Of a stretch of DNA of 64,000 bases, positions 38,545 to 47,844 are shown one piece after another. Below the pieces are notes generated by a model. That model did no database searches. It worked only from the letters and a program-made list of their open reading frames with translations, and was not told where the DNA came from. Made by a program: the position numbers and the translations under genes. The DNA is taken from the NCBI GenBank assembly GCA_030652315.1, contig JAUSAX010000013.1:62001-126000 (forward strand), given 5' to 3'. Each line of letters opens with the position of its first letter. Position 1 is the first letter of the stretch. Origin of the DNA: Afipia sp. Its GTDB lineage: Bacteria; Pseudomonadota; Alphaproteobacteria; Rhizobiales; Xanthobacteraceae.

Positions 38545-39321
38545 ATGTCGCAGTCACAAGGGACCGGCGCAGAACAGGCGATCCTTCGCCTAGACAATGT
38601 GAATGTATCTTTCCCTGTTTATCATGGTGGATCGCGCTCCCTGAAGAAGACGATCCTGTCGCGGAGCTCGGCCGGCCGTATCGCCCGCGATGCCAACGAT
38701 CGCATCACCATCGATGCATTGCGCGATGTTTCCTTTTCGCTCGATCGAGGGGATCGGCTCGCGCTGATCGGTGCGAATGGCGCGGGAAAGACAACACTGT
38801 TGCGGGTCATGGCGGGAATCTACGAGCCGTTCGCCGGTACCGTACACATTCGCGGCCGGATCTCGCCGATGTTCGATAACGGTCTTGGCATCGACAGCGA
38901 TCTGAGTGGTTACGATAACATTCGCATGCGCGGATTGTTGCTCGGCCTTTCTTCAAGGCAGATCGAGCGCCTGTTGCCGCTTATCGTCGATTTCACCGAG
39001 TTGGGTGACTATCTTGATATGCCCGTGCGGACGTATTCATCGGGAATGGTGTTGCGGCTGACGTTTGCGGTTGCGACCTGTTACGAGCCGGAAATCCTGC
39101 TGATGGATGAGTGGATCTTGGCGGGTGATGCTCATTTCATGGCCAAGGCGAGAGAGCGCATTGACTCCTTCGTTCAGAAGGCGAGCGTTTTGGTGCTGGC
39201 GTCCCACAATCTCGAATTGTGTCGCCGTTGGTGCAACAAGGGCCTTTGGATGGACCGGGGAAGCGTCAAGGCTTTCGGCGCGGTCGATGACATTATCGCC
39301 GCGTACCAGTCTATCGCGTAG
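38545..39321 (+). CDS. wzt: ABC polysaccharide export ATPase (Wzt type, short form)
   Basis: A 258-residue ATPase partner of Wzm. Walker A GANGAGKTT (76-84), a degenerate signature TYSSGM (163-168), Walker B ILLMDEW (184-190) and switch His221 are present. The N-terminal extension SFPVYHGGSRSLKK is typical of Wzt/KpsT proteins. It lacks the C-terminal carbohydrate-binding domain that gives many Wzt proteins (about 400 residues) recognition of capped chain ends; the short form resembles KpsT/TagH-type exporters. It starts 4 bases after wzm. Confidence 0.92.
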   Translation: MSQSQGTGAEQAILRLDNVNVSFPVYHGGSRSLKKTILSRSSAGRIARDANDRITIDALRDVSFSLDRGDRLALIGANGAGKTTLLRVMAGIYEPFAGTVHIRGRISPMFDNGLGIDSDLSGYDNIRMRGLLLGLSSRQIERLLPLIVDFTELGDYLDMPVRTYSSGMVLRLTFAVATCYEPEILLMDEWILAGDAHFMAKARERIDSFVQKASVLVLASHNLELCRRWCNKGLWMDRGSVKAFGAVDDIIAAYQSIA

Positions 39322-39347
39322 CGAGGACTCTCCTGAAGGTGGGCCTG

Positions 39348-40364
39348 TTATCTTCCGCGCTGGATAACCAGTCCGATGGACGTTGCAACGAAGTTCGAGA
39401 GAAGCAGCCGGATATGCGTATCGGCAAGGTACGGCGGGATATCAACAAACAGGTCGATTGGCTCACTCAGGACATCGTAGCAAACTTCGGCGACGAAATG
39501 GCCGTCTGCACGCAGTTCATCGACGAGTTGCTCGATATCTCGCCGCCTGAAGAGAACGAGTGTTGGATTGTTGTCGATGGTCGCATCATTCGACGAGACG
39601 TTGTATTCGGTGGTGTGAACGGCAACACCGCCGACCTTCAGGGTCTTCACTGATGCCTTGATAAAATCGAGGCCTGCCTTGATTGAACCAAGATGCTCGA
39701 GGCTGCACGAGGACCAGCAAAAATCAAAATCTCGATACTGATCCGGAATTGCGTTCATGTCGCAAACTTCAAATGCAACCCTTCGGCTGAACAGATCGGC
39801 TGGACAGAGGTCTCTGGAATTCAATTGTGAAAGCTGTGACGCATGCTGATTGGTAGAAATCCATCCGGCTGCGGTCGCGGCATCAGCCGCCATGTCCGTC
39901 GCGATAATCGAAGCGCCCCGCGCCGCGAAGGCAGCGGGCAGCGGTTCTTGGCCAACGCCGAAGACTATTCCACGCGCACCTTCGGTAAGAAAGCCTGCTG
40001 CTTCTATGTGCCGTCCGATAAATACATGTTCCCAGATCTTCCGGTGTACACGCGGCTTTTCCTGGAGGATGTCCAGCCATCGATGAAAATCGGGGGCGCG
40101 AAAATCCTGGGCCGTGCATACCGACGATCGAAAGTAGAGGCGCTCGCCAATGGCGGGCACTGTTGTAAAATCCTGAGCCTTGCGTCCATCCATCGGATGG
40201 GAAATCAGGTCGTAGATATGCGATAAATGGTCCAGTTCACCTCGGGATGCGAGCCCAATTCGCCGGGCCATTTGAGCACCGCGCGACAATAGCTGAGGCC
40301 GGCCATTCGGGCCAATTCCGACGCCAAACCTCCGCGCAATCGCTCGCAGGTACCTACGCAACAT
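39348..40364 (-). CDS. SAM-dependent methyltransferase
   Basis: A 338-residue protein. Residues about 135-285 form a class I SAM fold: the loop IVFGVGQEPLPAAFAARG (SAM-binding Gly motif), IIATDMAADAATAAG, FCWSSCSLEHLGSIKAGLDFI and VGGVAVHTTEYN. The N-terminal 110 residues are not assigned. It lies on the opposite strand between wzt and the next transferase and has no close partner. It could methylate a glycan terminus to stop chain growth, which would fit a chain-terminated ABC-exported polymer; that is inference. Confidence 0.75.
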   Translation of the reverse strand: MLRRYLRAIARRFGVGIGPNGRPQLLSRGAQMARRIGLASRGELDHLSHIYDLISHPMDGRKAQDFTTVPAIGERLYFRSSVCTAQDFRAPDFHRWLDILQEKPRVHRKIWEHVFIGRHIEAAGFLTEGARGIVFGVGQEPLPAAFAARGASIIATDMAADAATAAGWISTNQHASQLSQLNSRDLCPADLFSRRVAFEVCDMNAIPDQYRDFDFCWSSCSLEHLGSIKAGLDFIKASVKTLKVGGVAVHTTEYNVSSNDATIDNNPTLVLFRRRDIEQLVDELRADGHFVAEVCYDVLSEPIDLFVDIPPYLADTHIRLLLSNFVATSIGLVIQRGR

Positions 40365-40490
40365 GGTTAGCGATCATATCAATGAGCCGTCGGCGAGAGG
40401 TGTCGAAGCCGGGAAGGTTGTGGTTGGACGGCGTGGATTATTGCATGTTATCATCTGACAGTAAAAGTCCTGTATTCCTTGAGTTATTCA

Positions 40491-41903
40491 ATGACGCTTT
40501 GGTTTGACGTAACGGATATCCGTGATTGGGAGCATCCGTACCTGACGGGCATTCAGCGGACCGTCGTAAATGTTCTGTTGGAACTGCTGGAATCGCGGAA
40601 CGACATTCGCCTTTTTGCCTTCGTTCGCTCTGAACGAGCGCTTCGACAGGTGGATATGGATACGCTTCCGCCTGCCGTTCTGAAGTATATTCGATCTTCG
40701 CGTACGGGTGAGGTGAGCGCTCATAACACAGCAGCTATCGCGGCAGGAATTGATTCACGTTCTCGCTATTTTCCGAAAGTTAGCCTCCGGCGGCGAATAA
40801 AGAAATGGATCGGGAGTGAGGCGACCCAGGCCCTGAGAGATTTACGGAGCGGCGGCAAGGCAGTTGCTCGCATTTTTTGGCGGAAGATCAATTTCGCAAC
40901 TCCGGCCTCGATCTCTCGTACGGCTGTTGCTCCGCTGCAAATTTCTCCCGGCTCCATTTTATTCCGGCCGGGCGACATCTGTGTTTCTCTATCAGCGACG
41001 TGGGGATTGCCGCATTACGGCGAAGTGATTGCGGCGAACAAGGTTCAAGGCGGTGCAAAGTGCATCAATCTTATCTACGATCTTATCCCGGCGCTTTTCC
41101 CGCAATGGATGCTGCCGGGCTATTCGGATGTCGTTAGCCTCTGGGCACTGCAGCAGATGGAAAATGCCGATTTGATTCTTACAATCTCAAATTTCCAGAA
41201 AGGCGAAATTTCGAAATATATGGAGACTGAAAGGATATCGCCTCGGCCCATTGAAGTCGTCCGCCTGGGCGACAATCCGAACTTCATGGCGAGTATCCCG
41301 CCCAGTAAGCCACTGCCGTTGCCGCGTTATGTTCCCGATCGCAAGTTCGTTATCTGTGTCTCATCGCTTGATGTGCGAAAGAACCAGAGCTTGCTTTATC
41401 AGGTTTGGCGCCGTCTAGCTGAAGAGCTTGGACCGGATTGCCCCCAATTGCTTCTGATTGGCATACAGCAGTTGTACGTCTCCGATCTGCTGCACCAGAT
41501 GCGTACAGATCCATTGGTGAGCAGGCTCATCATTCACATGGATGACGTGGTGGACGAAGAACTCGCATGGTATTATCGGAACTGCGAATTCACGGTCTAT
41601 CCGTCGGTTTACGAAGGATGGGGCTTGCCGGTTTCGGAGAGCCTCTCTTTGGGAAAATACTGCATTGCTGGCAACAGGACTTCGTTGACCGAGGCTGGAG
41701 GTGATCTGGTCGACTATTTCGATCCGCTCGATTTCATCGGCTGTCACAAACTCATTCACCGCGCGGTAGCCGATCCCGGCTACGTCAAGCAGCGCGAGCA
41801 GCAAATTCGTGCGAACTACGTGCCATATACTTGGGCCGAGACCGCGTCGCATATTTCCAAGATTGTGGATCGGCTCGCAGGCCCGGCTCGGCAGGAAAAA
41901 TAG
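40491..41903 (+). CDS. GT4 glycosyltransferase, long form
   Basis: A 470-residue protein. The start LWFDVTDIRDWEHPYLTGIQR matches the GTB family beginning with 'TGIqR' seen in O-chain mannosyl/rhamnosyltransferases. The catalytic domain carries YVPDRKFVICVSSLDVRKNQ, and FTVYPSVYEGWGLPVSESLSLG with the E-x7-E motif. A basic linker (about residues 85-140) is unusual. ATG 40491 was chosen over TTG 40479. It is followed after 65 bases by another GT4 gene on the same strand. Confidence 0.82.
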   Translation: MTLWFDVTDIRDWEHPYLTGIQRTVVNVLLELLESRNDIRLFAFVRSERALRQVDMDTLPPAVLKYIRSSRTGEVSAHNTAAIAAGIDSRSRYFPKVSLRRRIKKWIGSEATQALRDLRSGGKAVARIFWRKINFATPASISRTAVAPLQISPGSILFRPGDICVSLSATWGLPHYGEVIAANKVQGGAKCINLIYDLIPALFPQWMLPGYSDVVSLWALQQMENADLILTISNFQKGEISKYMETERISPRPIEVVRLGDNPNFMASIPPSKPLPLPRYVPDRKFVICVSSLDVRKNQSLLYQVWRRLAEELGPDCPQLLLIGIQQLYVSDLLHQMRTDPLVSRLIIHMDDVVDEELAWYYRNCEFTVYPSVYEGWGLPVSESLSLGKYCIAGNRTSLTEAGGDLVDYFDPLDFIGCHKLIHRAVADPGYVKQREQQIRANYVPYTWAETASHISKIVDRLAGPARQEK

Positions 41904-41968
41904 TGAGCCGTGTTGTGCAGGGCTGATGCAATCCCACCATCAAGACATCACGAGAGTTTGGCACACAG

Positions 41969-43177
41969 ATGCTCATAGGCTTTGAATCCAGCATCTTGAA
42001 CCGCTCGATGACGGGCGTCGCAAACTACACATTCAACATTGTTCGTTGCGTCATGGAAATCGCGCCGGATATCGGGTTTACCGGGTTTCGTGGGTTTGAT
42101 TGGCGAAAATTTGATCTTGCCGCGGTGCAGGAGATTGCGCGCTCGCAACATAAACTCCATGACGTAGAGCAGCCGCACGCAGCTTCGTTTGCACGTATCA
42201 AGAATCTCATGCTCGATAGCGCAACTGGATGGCCGGGCTCACGCGTGGCGGGCGCGATTTATCGCGAGATGCGGAGAGGGCGATTCGCAGCGTCGGTGCG
42301 GAAGCAGCCTCTCGATCTTTTTCATGCGTTCAACTTCCGGCCGCTGGCCGATCCGGGAGTGCCGACGCTGCCGGTGATTTATGATCTCTCGACATTCCGG
42401 CATCCGGAATTTCATCCACCGGACCGGGTCAGGTGGCTTGAATCGCTGCGCGATCTGGTCGAGCGCGCCCCTTTGGTACAGACTATTTCTGATTTCAGCC
42501 GGCGTGAGATCGCGGATATTTTCGGCTACCCTCTGGCGAAGATATTTGTAGCGCCCCCGGCTGCTGCCCCCGTGTTCGTGCCGCTGGGCCGCGACCTGAC
42601 GCAATCGGCCCTCGATACGCTGGATCTGAAGTACGGTGAGTTCTTTCTCGTTGTCGGAACGCATGAGCCGCGAAAAAATATCCGGACCGCTGTACTCGCC
42701 TATGAGCGGTTGCCGCAAGCGGCGCGCGCGCGGTACCCGTTGGTCCTTGCAGGCGGAAAAGGGTGGGGCGATCTCGATCTGCCCGCGCAGACCGAAGGCC
42801 TCGTCAGGGGTGGATCGGTCAGATTTGTCCATGGCGTTGCCGATCCGCAATTACGCAGCCTTTACGAGGGGACCCGTCTGCTGCTTGCGCCTTCGCTCTA
42901 TGAAGGTTTTGGGATGCCCGTCGTGGAGGCGTTGGCGTGCGGTACGCCAGTGGCACACAGCGCCGACACATCAATGGACGAGATTTCAGGAAACATAGGC
43001 AAACGCGTTGCCGCTCTGGACGTGGAAGGCTGGACCTGCGCTCTCAAGGATGCGCTCGAGAGTGACGATCATGCCGATCCCGTGCGCCGGGAGGCACGGA
43101 TCGCGCGCGCGCGTCAGTTCGACTGGCGGCACAGTGCTCAACTGGTGATCGACGCCTACCGGCGCATCTTGAACTGA
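41969..43177 (+). CDS. GT4 glycosyltransferase
   Basis: A 402-residue GT-B enzyme: LIGFESSILNRSMTGVANYTFN at the N-terminus, the family FHAFNFRPLADPG and PVIYDLSTFRHPEFHPPDRV, FLVVGTHEPRKNIRTAVLAY (donor domain) and LLLAPSLYEGFGMPVVEALACG with the E-x7-E motif. It belongs to the group typified by WsaF/mannosyltransferase-type enzymes. It follows the long GT4 gene and may be in its transcription unit. Confidence 0.88.
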   Translation: MLIGFESSILNRSMTGVANYTFNIVRCVMEIAPDIGFTGFRGFDWRKFDLAAVQEIARSQHKLHDVEQPHAASFARIKNLMLDSATGWPGSRVAGAIYREMRRGRFAASVRKQPLDLFHAFNFRPLADPGVPTLPVIYDLSTFRHPEFHPPDRVRWLESLRDLVERAPLVQTISDFSRREIADIFGYPLAKIFVAPPAAAPVFVPLGRDLTQSALDTLDLKYGEFFLVVGTHEPRKNIRTAVLAYERLPQAARARYPLVLAGGKGWGDLDLPAQTEGLVRGGSVRFVHGVADPQLRSLYEGTRLLLAPSLYEGFGMPVVEALACGTPVAHSADTSMDEISGNIGKRVAALDVEGWTCALKDALESDDHADPVRREARIARARQFDWRHSAQLVIDAYRRILN

Positions 43178-43199
43178 TATCGTGTGCCGCCGGCAGGCA

Positions 43200-44690
43200 T
43201 CAGCGCTGGCAATCCTGCGGTGCGATGAAGTGGTACGGAAACGTGCGCTGCTTTCCAGTCCATGTTCGTCTGAGCGGAATGGTGACGCTACTCTCAGCTG
43301 AATAGGTTTTACCCGGCAGGAATTTGAGCATTCGTTCCTTGAACTCGGGATCGGTGTCCATCACAACGGCCCCCTTGGCGCGCAGCTTGCTGTCGTCGTA
43401 CCAGGCTGCTCCGGCGATTTCCCGATAAGCCAGTGTGGTTACATCGCGTCCAGCCTCGATACCGACGCCGTAAACACCTTGCCTGCCGCCTATGAAGTAC
43501 GCCGGGCCGCAAGCATACTTGCTGTGCCAGTCCTTGAGAATAAGACGCGCGGCTTCCGCGGTAGGTTCCTGCATTGCGCTGTGGCTCGCAAATCCGGTGA
43601 AGATAATTACGACGCCGATACCGGCGATGAGATAGAGCCCGCCGATGAATGGAACCACACGGGTGTCGAACCAGCGTTTGCAATGCTCGCTCCATTCGAT
43701 CAGCGGAGCGACCGCGAGGAACGTCAGCATGATGTAGGGCGCGGCAAAACGCGCCAGAAAATTAAGCCCGGCGAGCAGCACGAGAATGATGAGCGCGATG
43801 TGGGCAGATACGGTTGTGAGAAGCAGAAACTGTGCTGCGGGCGTACGATCCCTCTGCGGAGAGCCAATCGTCAGGTAGCCTTTCCAGACGCCGATTGCGA
43901 CAATTGCATATCCCGGGATTGCAAAAGTCAGGTAACCTACCGCAAGCTCCGCGACGCCGTTGATCCTTTGGAAAAACGGATTCTGAAAGTTGAAATGATC
44001 GAGGCCATATTCAAACGCTGCACGGTGTCTGAGAACGGCGACGGCGTGAGGCAGGATCAGCGCTGCGCCCGTAGCGATGGCCGCGTAAAAGCCGGGGCGC
44101 CTCAGGACAGTCCGGAAGGCAGGCAAAAAGAGAATGCTGCTCGCCATTCCAAAGAAGAGCACTACCGCATTGTATTTGGTGAGCGCAGCGACGGCTGACC
44201 AGAAGCCGAACGCGATCCAGTATCGCAGACGATCGGACCGGACAGCCTGAAGAAAATAGAAAATGACGGCGGGCCATGACGTGAGTTGAAGAATGTCGGC
44301 ATTGAGCGCGAAGGAGAGGGGCGCGAAAACCGTATAGGATGACGTGCCATAGAGGACCGTGAACAGCAGTGCGTTGTCGCCCGTCGTGGCGAGCAGCAAC
44401 GTGCGATAGCAATAGATCAATCCAACCGCGATCAGGATCTGTCCGGCGAGGATCATGACCACGGCGGAGGTGCCGAACAGCCGGTCGATAATTCCGCCGA
44501 TCCAGACCATCATGGGTGGGTGGAATGGCGTCACGATCGGAAACTCGCGGCCCCAAGCGATCAGTTCCCGCGTGTCGTACATCGCCGTCGGAAATACGAG
44601 GACGGCCAGCAGCACCGGCAGCAGCAGCGCCATCCCAAGAACGCCGAGCGCGCGGTGGCGTCCCGGGCCGGAAGTTTCCTGGATTGGCAT
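43200..44690 (-). CDS. GT39-type membrane glycosyltransferase
   Basis: A 496-residue polytopic protein of the PMT/ArnT type. The first periplasmic loop has YDTRELIAWGREFPIVTPFHPPMM, with the Asp-x2-Glu acid pair and the 'HPP' motif conserved in the lipid-phosphate-dependent GT39 fold. About ten further spans follow (TKYNAVVLFFGMASSILFL and others). The C-terminal soluble part is about 90 residues. Such enzymes use undecaprenyl-linked sugars in the periplasm. It is convergent with the GT4 gene before it. Confidence 0.78.
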   Translation of the reverse strand: MPIQETSGPGRHRALGVLGMALLLPVLLAVLVFPTAMYDTRELIAWGREFPIVTPFHPPMMVWIGGIIDRLFGTSAVVMILAGQILIAVGLIYCYRTLLLATTGDNALLFTVLYGTSSYTVFAPLSFALNADILQLTSWPAVIFYFLQAVRSDRLRYWIAFGFWSAVAALTKYNAVVLFFGMASSILFLPAFRTVLRRPGFYAAIATGAALILPHAVAVLRHRAAFEYGLDHFNFQNPFFQRINGVAELAVGYLTFAIPGYAIVAIGVWKGYLTIGSPQRDRTPAAQFLLLTTVSAHIALIILVLLAGLNFLARFAAPYIMLTFLAVAPLIEWSEHCKRWFDTRVVPFIGGLYLIAGIGVVIIFTGFASHSAMQEPTAEAARLILKDWHSKYACGPAYFIGGRQGVYGVGIEAGRDVTTLAYREIAGAAWYDDSKLRAKGAVVMDTDPEFKERMLKFLPGKTYSAESSVTIPLRRTWTGKQRTFPYHFIAPQDCQR

Positions 44691-44873
44691 GATAACGATG
44701 AGCCTCGATGTCCGGGGAGATTCGCTCTGCGGTACGTGTACAGTTATAGCAAGCCGAACTACCGGGTTGGAAATCGCGGGGACAGATGCTGCGGTATCTT
44801 GGCAGGATTGACCCTGCCGGGAATAGTCGGATAGGGCTAGACCTTACGTCGCAACTGGTGAGATACCGCCGCC

Positions 44874-46379
44874 ATGGCCTCGTTTTTTGATACGTGGCTC
44901 GATGGTGTGGAGGACGGCTGGGGCATCCCGGTTCTGCTCGCGGTCTTTGTGACGTTATGGACCGCGTTTCTCGCAATTGCCTACCTGAACGCAGATCTGC
45001 ATCCCGATGTCATCGAGGCATGGACAATCGGGCGGACGCTGGACTGGGGTGGTGCCAAGCATCCGCCGCTGATGGGCTGGGTGACGCACGCCTGGACACT
45101 GGTTTTCCCGGTCCGGGATTGGTCCTTTCATCTTCTGGCCATAGTGAATTCCGCTTTTGCGCTCTGGATCATCGATCTCACGACGCGCCGGTTTGCGAAA
45201 GGCGACAAGCGCGCGATTGTCCTGCTGTTGCTGATGCTGCTGCCGGTCTATCAATTCCAGGCGCAGCGCTTTAACGCGAACTCGGTGCTGTTCGCGGTCT
45301 GGCCGCTTGCGATCTATTGTTTCCTGAGGTCGTTCGAAACACGGAATGCCGGGTGGGCAGCAGCTGCGGGACTGGCCGCTGCTCTGGCGATCCTTGGGAA
45401 GTATTATTCCGCGTTTCTGGTCGTCGGGTTTGTCTTCGCGGCGGTCGTTCATCCTGCGCGCCGGACCTATTTCACCTCGGCCGCCCCATGGATTTCCGCG
45501 GGGGCCGGACTGCTGCTGCTGGCTCCCCATGTCCATTGGATGCTGACATCCGGGACCAGCCCTCTCGGCTACGCGCTGGCCACCCACGGAGGCCTGACCA
45601 CGGGCCGCGCCTTTCTATCCGGCTTGACCTTCCTGCTCGGGTTGGCGGCTACCCTGGCCCTGCCGGGGCTCGTATGGGCCGTCATGATCCGCACACGGGC
45701 AGGGGACTATCTAAGGGACTTCAGGCCGCTGGACCCCGGCCTGCTTCTGCTGCTGTTGATCGCCATAGGGGCAATCATTGCTCCGCCCGTCGTCAGTCTC
45801 ATGCTCAGAAATTCGCTGACCGCTGTTTGGGCATCGCCCGGGCTATTTGCATTCGTGCTGGTCGCCGTCTGTGCTGCCCGGTTTCCTGTTGACAGGACCG
45901 AGACGCGACGGCTGGCGGCAGGCATTCTTGCCGTCACCGTGGTGGCGGTCTTGCTTGCTCCCGCGCATGCGTACTACCGGAACGGCCATCCTTTCCGCGA
46001 GGGGCGAAACTACTACAGCCTCGCGGCTGAAGAGATCATGCAGCGCTGGCGGCAGGTCTCGCCTAGTCCCCTGAAGACTGTGAGCGGCGACAAATTGGCG
46101 ATGGCTCTGGGTTTTTATGCACCGGAGCACCCGGCCTTCGTGGTGCCCTTTAACCAGCAATACGTCTGGCAGATGCCCTCCGAGGCGGCATTGCGTGAGG
46201 GGTGGGCGACCATGTGCCTGCCTGACGAGGAAACATGCCTCCTCTGGTTGAAGCAGATCGCGGCAGCGGCGCCGGGCGCCGTCACCTTCGATTTTGTTGT
46301 CGAACCGAAGCTCTGGGGTTCGGCGGGCGTTCCGGCGCGGATTACCGCGCTCCTCGTTCCGCCACGCACGGCGCGCTGA
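44874..46379 (+). CDS. GT39-type membrane glycosyltransferase
   Basis: A 501-residue polytopic protein. The catalytic loop is DLHPDVIEAWTIGRTLDWGGAKHPPLMGW, with the same HPP motif as the neighbouring enzyme. Further spans include LLLLMLLPVYQFQAQRFNANS and WAAAAGLAAALAILGKYY. A C-terminal extramembrane region starts near residue 360. It is followed by another GT39-type gene whose GTG start lies one base after its stop, so the two are coupled. Confidence 0.78.
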   Translation: MASFFDTWLDGVEDGWGIPVLLAVFVTLWTAFLAIAYLNADLHPDVIEAWTIGRTLDWGGAKHPPLMGWVTHAWTLVFPVRDWSFHLLAIVNSAFALWIIDLTTRRFAKGDKRAIVLLLLMLLPVYQFQAQRFNANSVLFAVWPLAIYCFLRSFETRNAGWAAAAGLAAALAILGKYYSAFLVVGFVFAAVVHPARRTYFTSAAPWISAGAGLLLLAPHVHWMLTSGTSPLGYALATHGGLTTGRAFLSGLTFLLGLAATLALPGLVWAVMIRTRAGDYLRDFRPLDPGLLLLLLIAIGAIIAPPVVSLMLRNSLTAVWASPGLFAFVLVAVCAARFPVDRTETRRLAAGILAVTVVAVLLAPAHAYYRNGHPFREGRNYYSLAAEEIMQRWRQVSPSPLKTVSGDKLAMALGFYAPEHPAFVVPFNQQYVWQMPSEAALREGWATMCLPDEETCLLWLKQIAAAAPGAVTFDFVVEPKLWGSAGVPARITALLVPPRTAR

Positions 46380-46380
46380 C

Positions 46381-47805
46381 GTGCGCCCGCTAGCCCAACA
46401 GTTTTCGTCACTAATAGCCCGACGCGGCGCCGTTCCGCTTCTGATCGTCTGTCTCTGGGCAATCGCGGTGTTCCCTAATTTGCCGGTCAGGTCGTTCATC
46501 TGGGAAGAGGGCACGAACGCCGAGATCGCTCGCGATATCCTGTCGAACGGCAATTTGCTTCAGCCTGAAGTTTATGGAATCCGCTGGAATGAGAAGCCAT
46601 CGCTTCTTCCATGGCTGATCGCCGGAGTTGCGAAGATCACAGGCGAGGTCAACGAATTTTCCGCACGCCTCCCCGCGATGATCGCGGTGGTGCTAACCGC
46701 GTTGCTGGTCCACTCGCTGACGCGTCGATATGCGAGCCGCGATGCGTCGCTGCTTGCGGCGCTGTTCTTCATGTTTTCGCCGATGCTGATACAGAAATTG
46801 GCGATTGCGGAGCCGGATACGCTGGTGACACTGCTTTCCTTCGCGGCTTTCGTTCTTTGGTGGAACGGCGTTGAAGTCGGACGTATCGGTATTTGGCGCT
46901 GGATCGGATGCGGATTGCTGCTCGCCGTTCTCGCGATGGCGAAAGGCCCACAACCGGTTGGCTATTTTGCGCTGGCTGTTTCCGCTTACGTCGCCGTCAC
47001 CCGCCGTTGGCGCGACATCCCTGGGCTGTTCGCTTGCCTGACGGTACCTGCGATGGCGACCGTCGCATGGGCGGCGGCGGTTTATCAGCCCGGCGATGAA
47101 GCGACCTGGATCAGTTACGCGCGCTTGCACTCCGCACCGAGCCTCGCGGATTATCTGGTGCAAAATACGTGGGTCTTTCTCAATCTCATTGTCGAACTGC
47201 TGCCGTCCATCCTGCTGGCACCTTTCCTGATGTGGCAGGTGTGGCAAAAGCCCAGTGCAGACGTTCCGTCCGTCGCATTGCCACTCGCGCTCTATGCAGG
47301 CATCTGCACAATCGCGGTGGTGTTGTGGCCGGGCTCGAACAGCCGCTATGCGATGCCATGCGCTCCCGCGCTCGCAGTACTTGCCGGATTTGCGTGGGAG
47401 GCGCTTGCGGGAACGGCGTATGCACGCTTTCGGGGCGTTACGGTGATTGCCGTCTGCGCGCTGGCTTCTTTCCAGATCGCGCTTGCGAATGTGGTCATGC
47501 CGGTGTTTGCGGATCGGTTTGGAGCGTCACGCATTGCGGGCCAGACCATAGAGCGTGCAGTACGCGCCGATCCGGCCCCGGCGTTCTGCACTGATCTCGC
47601 GACAAATCAGCTTTTCTACGCGCGGGTGCGGATTCGATGCATCGACGCGCAGAATATTGCATCGGTAACAGCGCCTGCATGGTTGATCATGCCCCGCGAT
47701 CAGGCTCCGCTGTTGGCGCAACTCAAGTCCGGCCAGACTGCGCGCGTTGTCGCCGAGACGGAGTCGGGGCCACGGCTGTCGGCGATACGGCTCGAGAAGC
47801 AGTGA
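46381..47805 (+). CDS. GT39/ArnT-type membrane glycosyltransferase
   Basis: A 474-residue polytopic protein. The catalytic loop has SFIWEEGTNAEIARDIL and EVYGIRWNEKPSLLPWL, in which the WEEG and N-E-K-P motifs match ArnT/PMT family acid residues. It probably transfers a lipid-linked sugar to a lipid or glycan on the periplasmic side. The GTG start at 46381, one base after the previous stop, was chosen; the frame is open upstream inside that gene. It ends convergent to the HxlR gene. Confidence 0.8.
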   Translation: MRPLAQQFSSLIARRGAVPLLIVCLWAIAVFPNLPVRSFIWEEGTNAEIARDILSNGNLLQPEVYGIRWNEKPSLLPWLIAGVAKITGEVNEFSARLPAMIAVVLTALLVHSLTRRYASRDASLLAALFFMFSPMLIQKLAIAEPDTLVTLLSFAAFVLWWNGVEVGRIGIWRWIGCGLLLAVLAMAKGPQPVGYFALAVSAYVAVTRRWRDIPGLFACLTVPAMATVAWAAAVYQPGDEATWISYARLHSAPSLADYLVQNTWVFLNLIVELLPSILLAPFLMWQVWQKPSADVPSVALPLALYAGICTIAVVLWPGSNSRYAMPCAPALAVLAGFAWEALAGTAYARFRGVTVIAVCALASFQIALANVVMPVFADRFGASRIAGQTIERAVRADPAPAFCTDLATNQLFYARVRIRCIDAQNIASVTAPAWLIMPRDQAPLLAQLKSGQTARVVAETESGPRLSAIRLEKQ

Positions 47806-47844
47806 TGCGGCCAGCGGCGACTGCGGCTTCTGCAGTTTCCGCGG

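Noticed and set aside
46294..46380. Upstream extension of the third GT39 gene inside its neighbour
   Set aside because: Arg-rich leader with no family match; the GTG at 46381 immediately after the previous stop is better.
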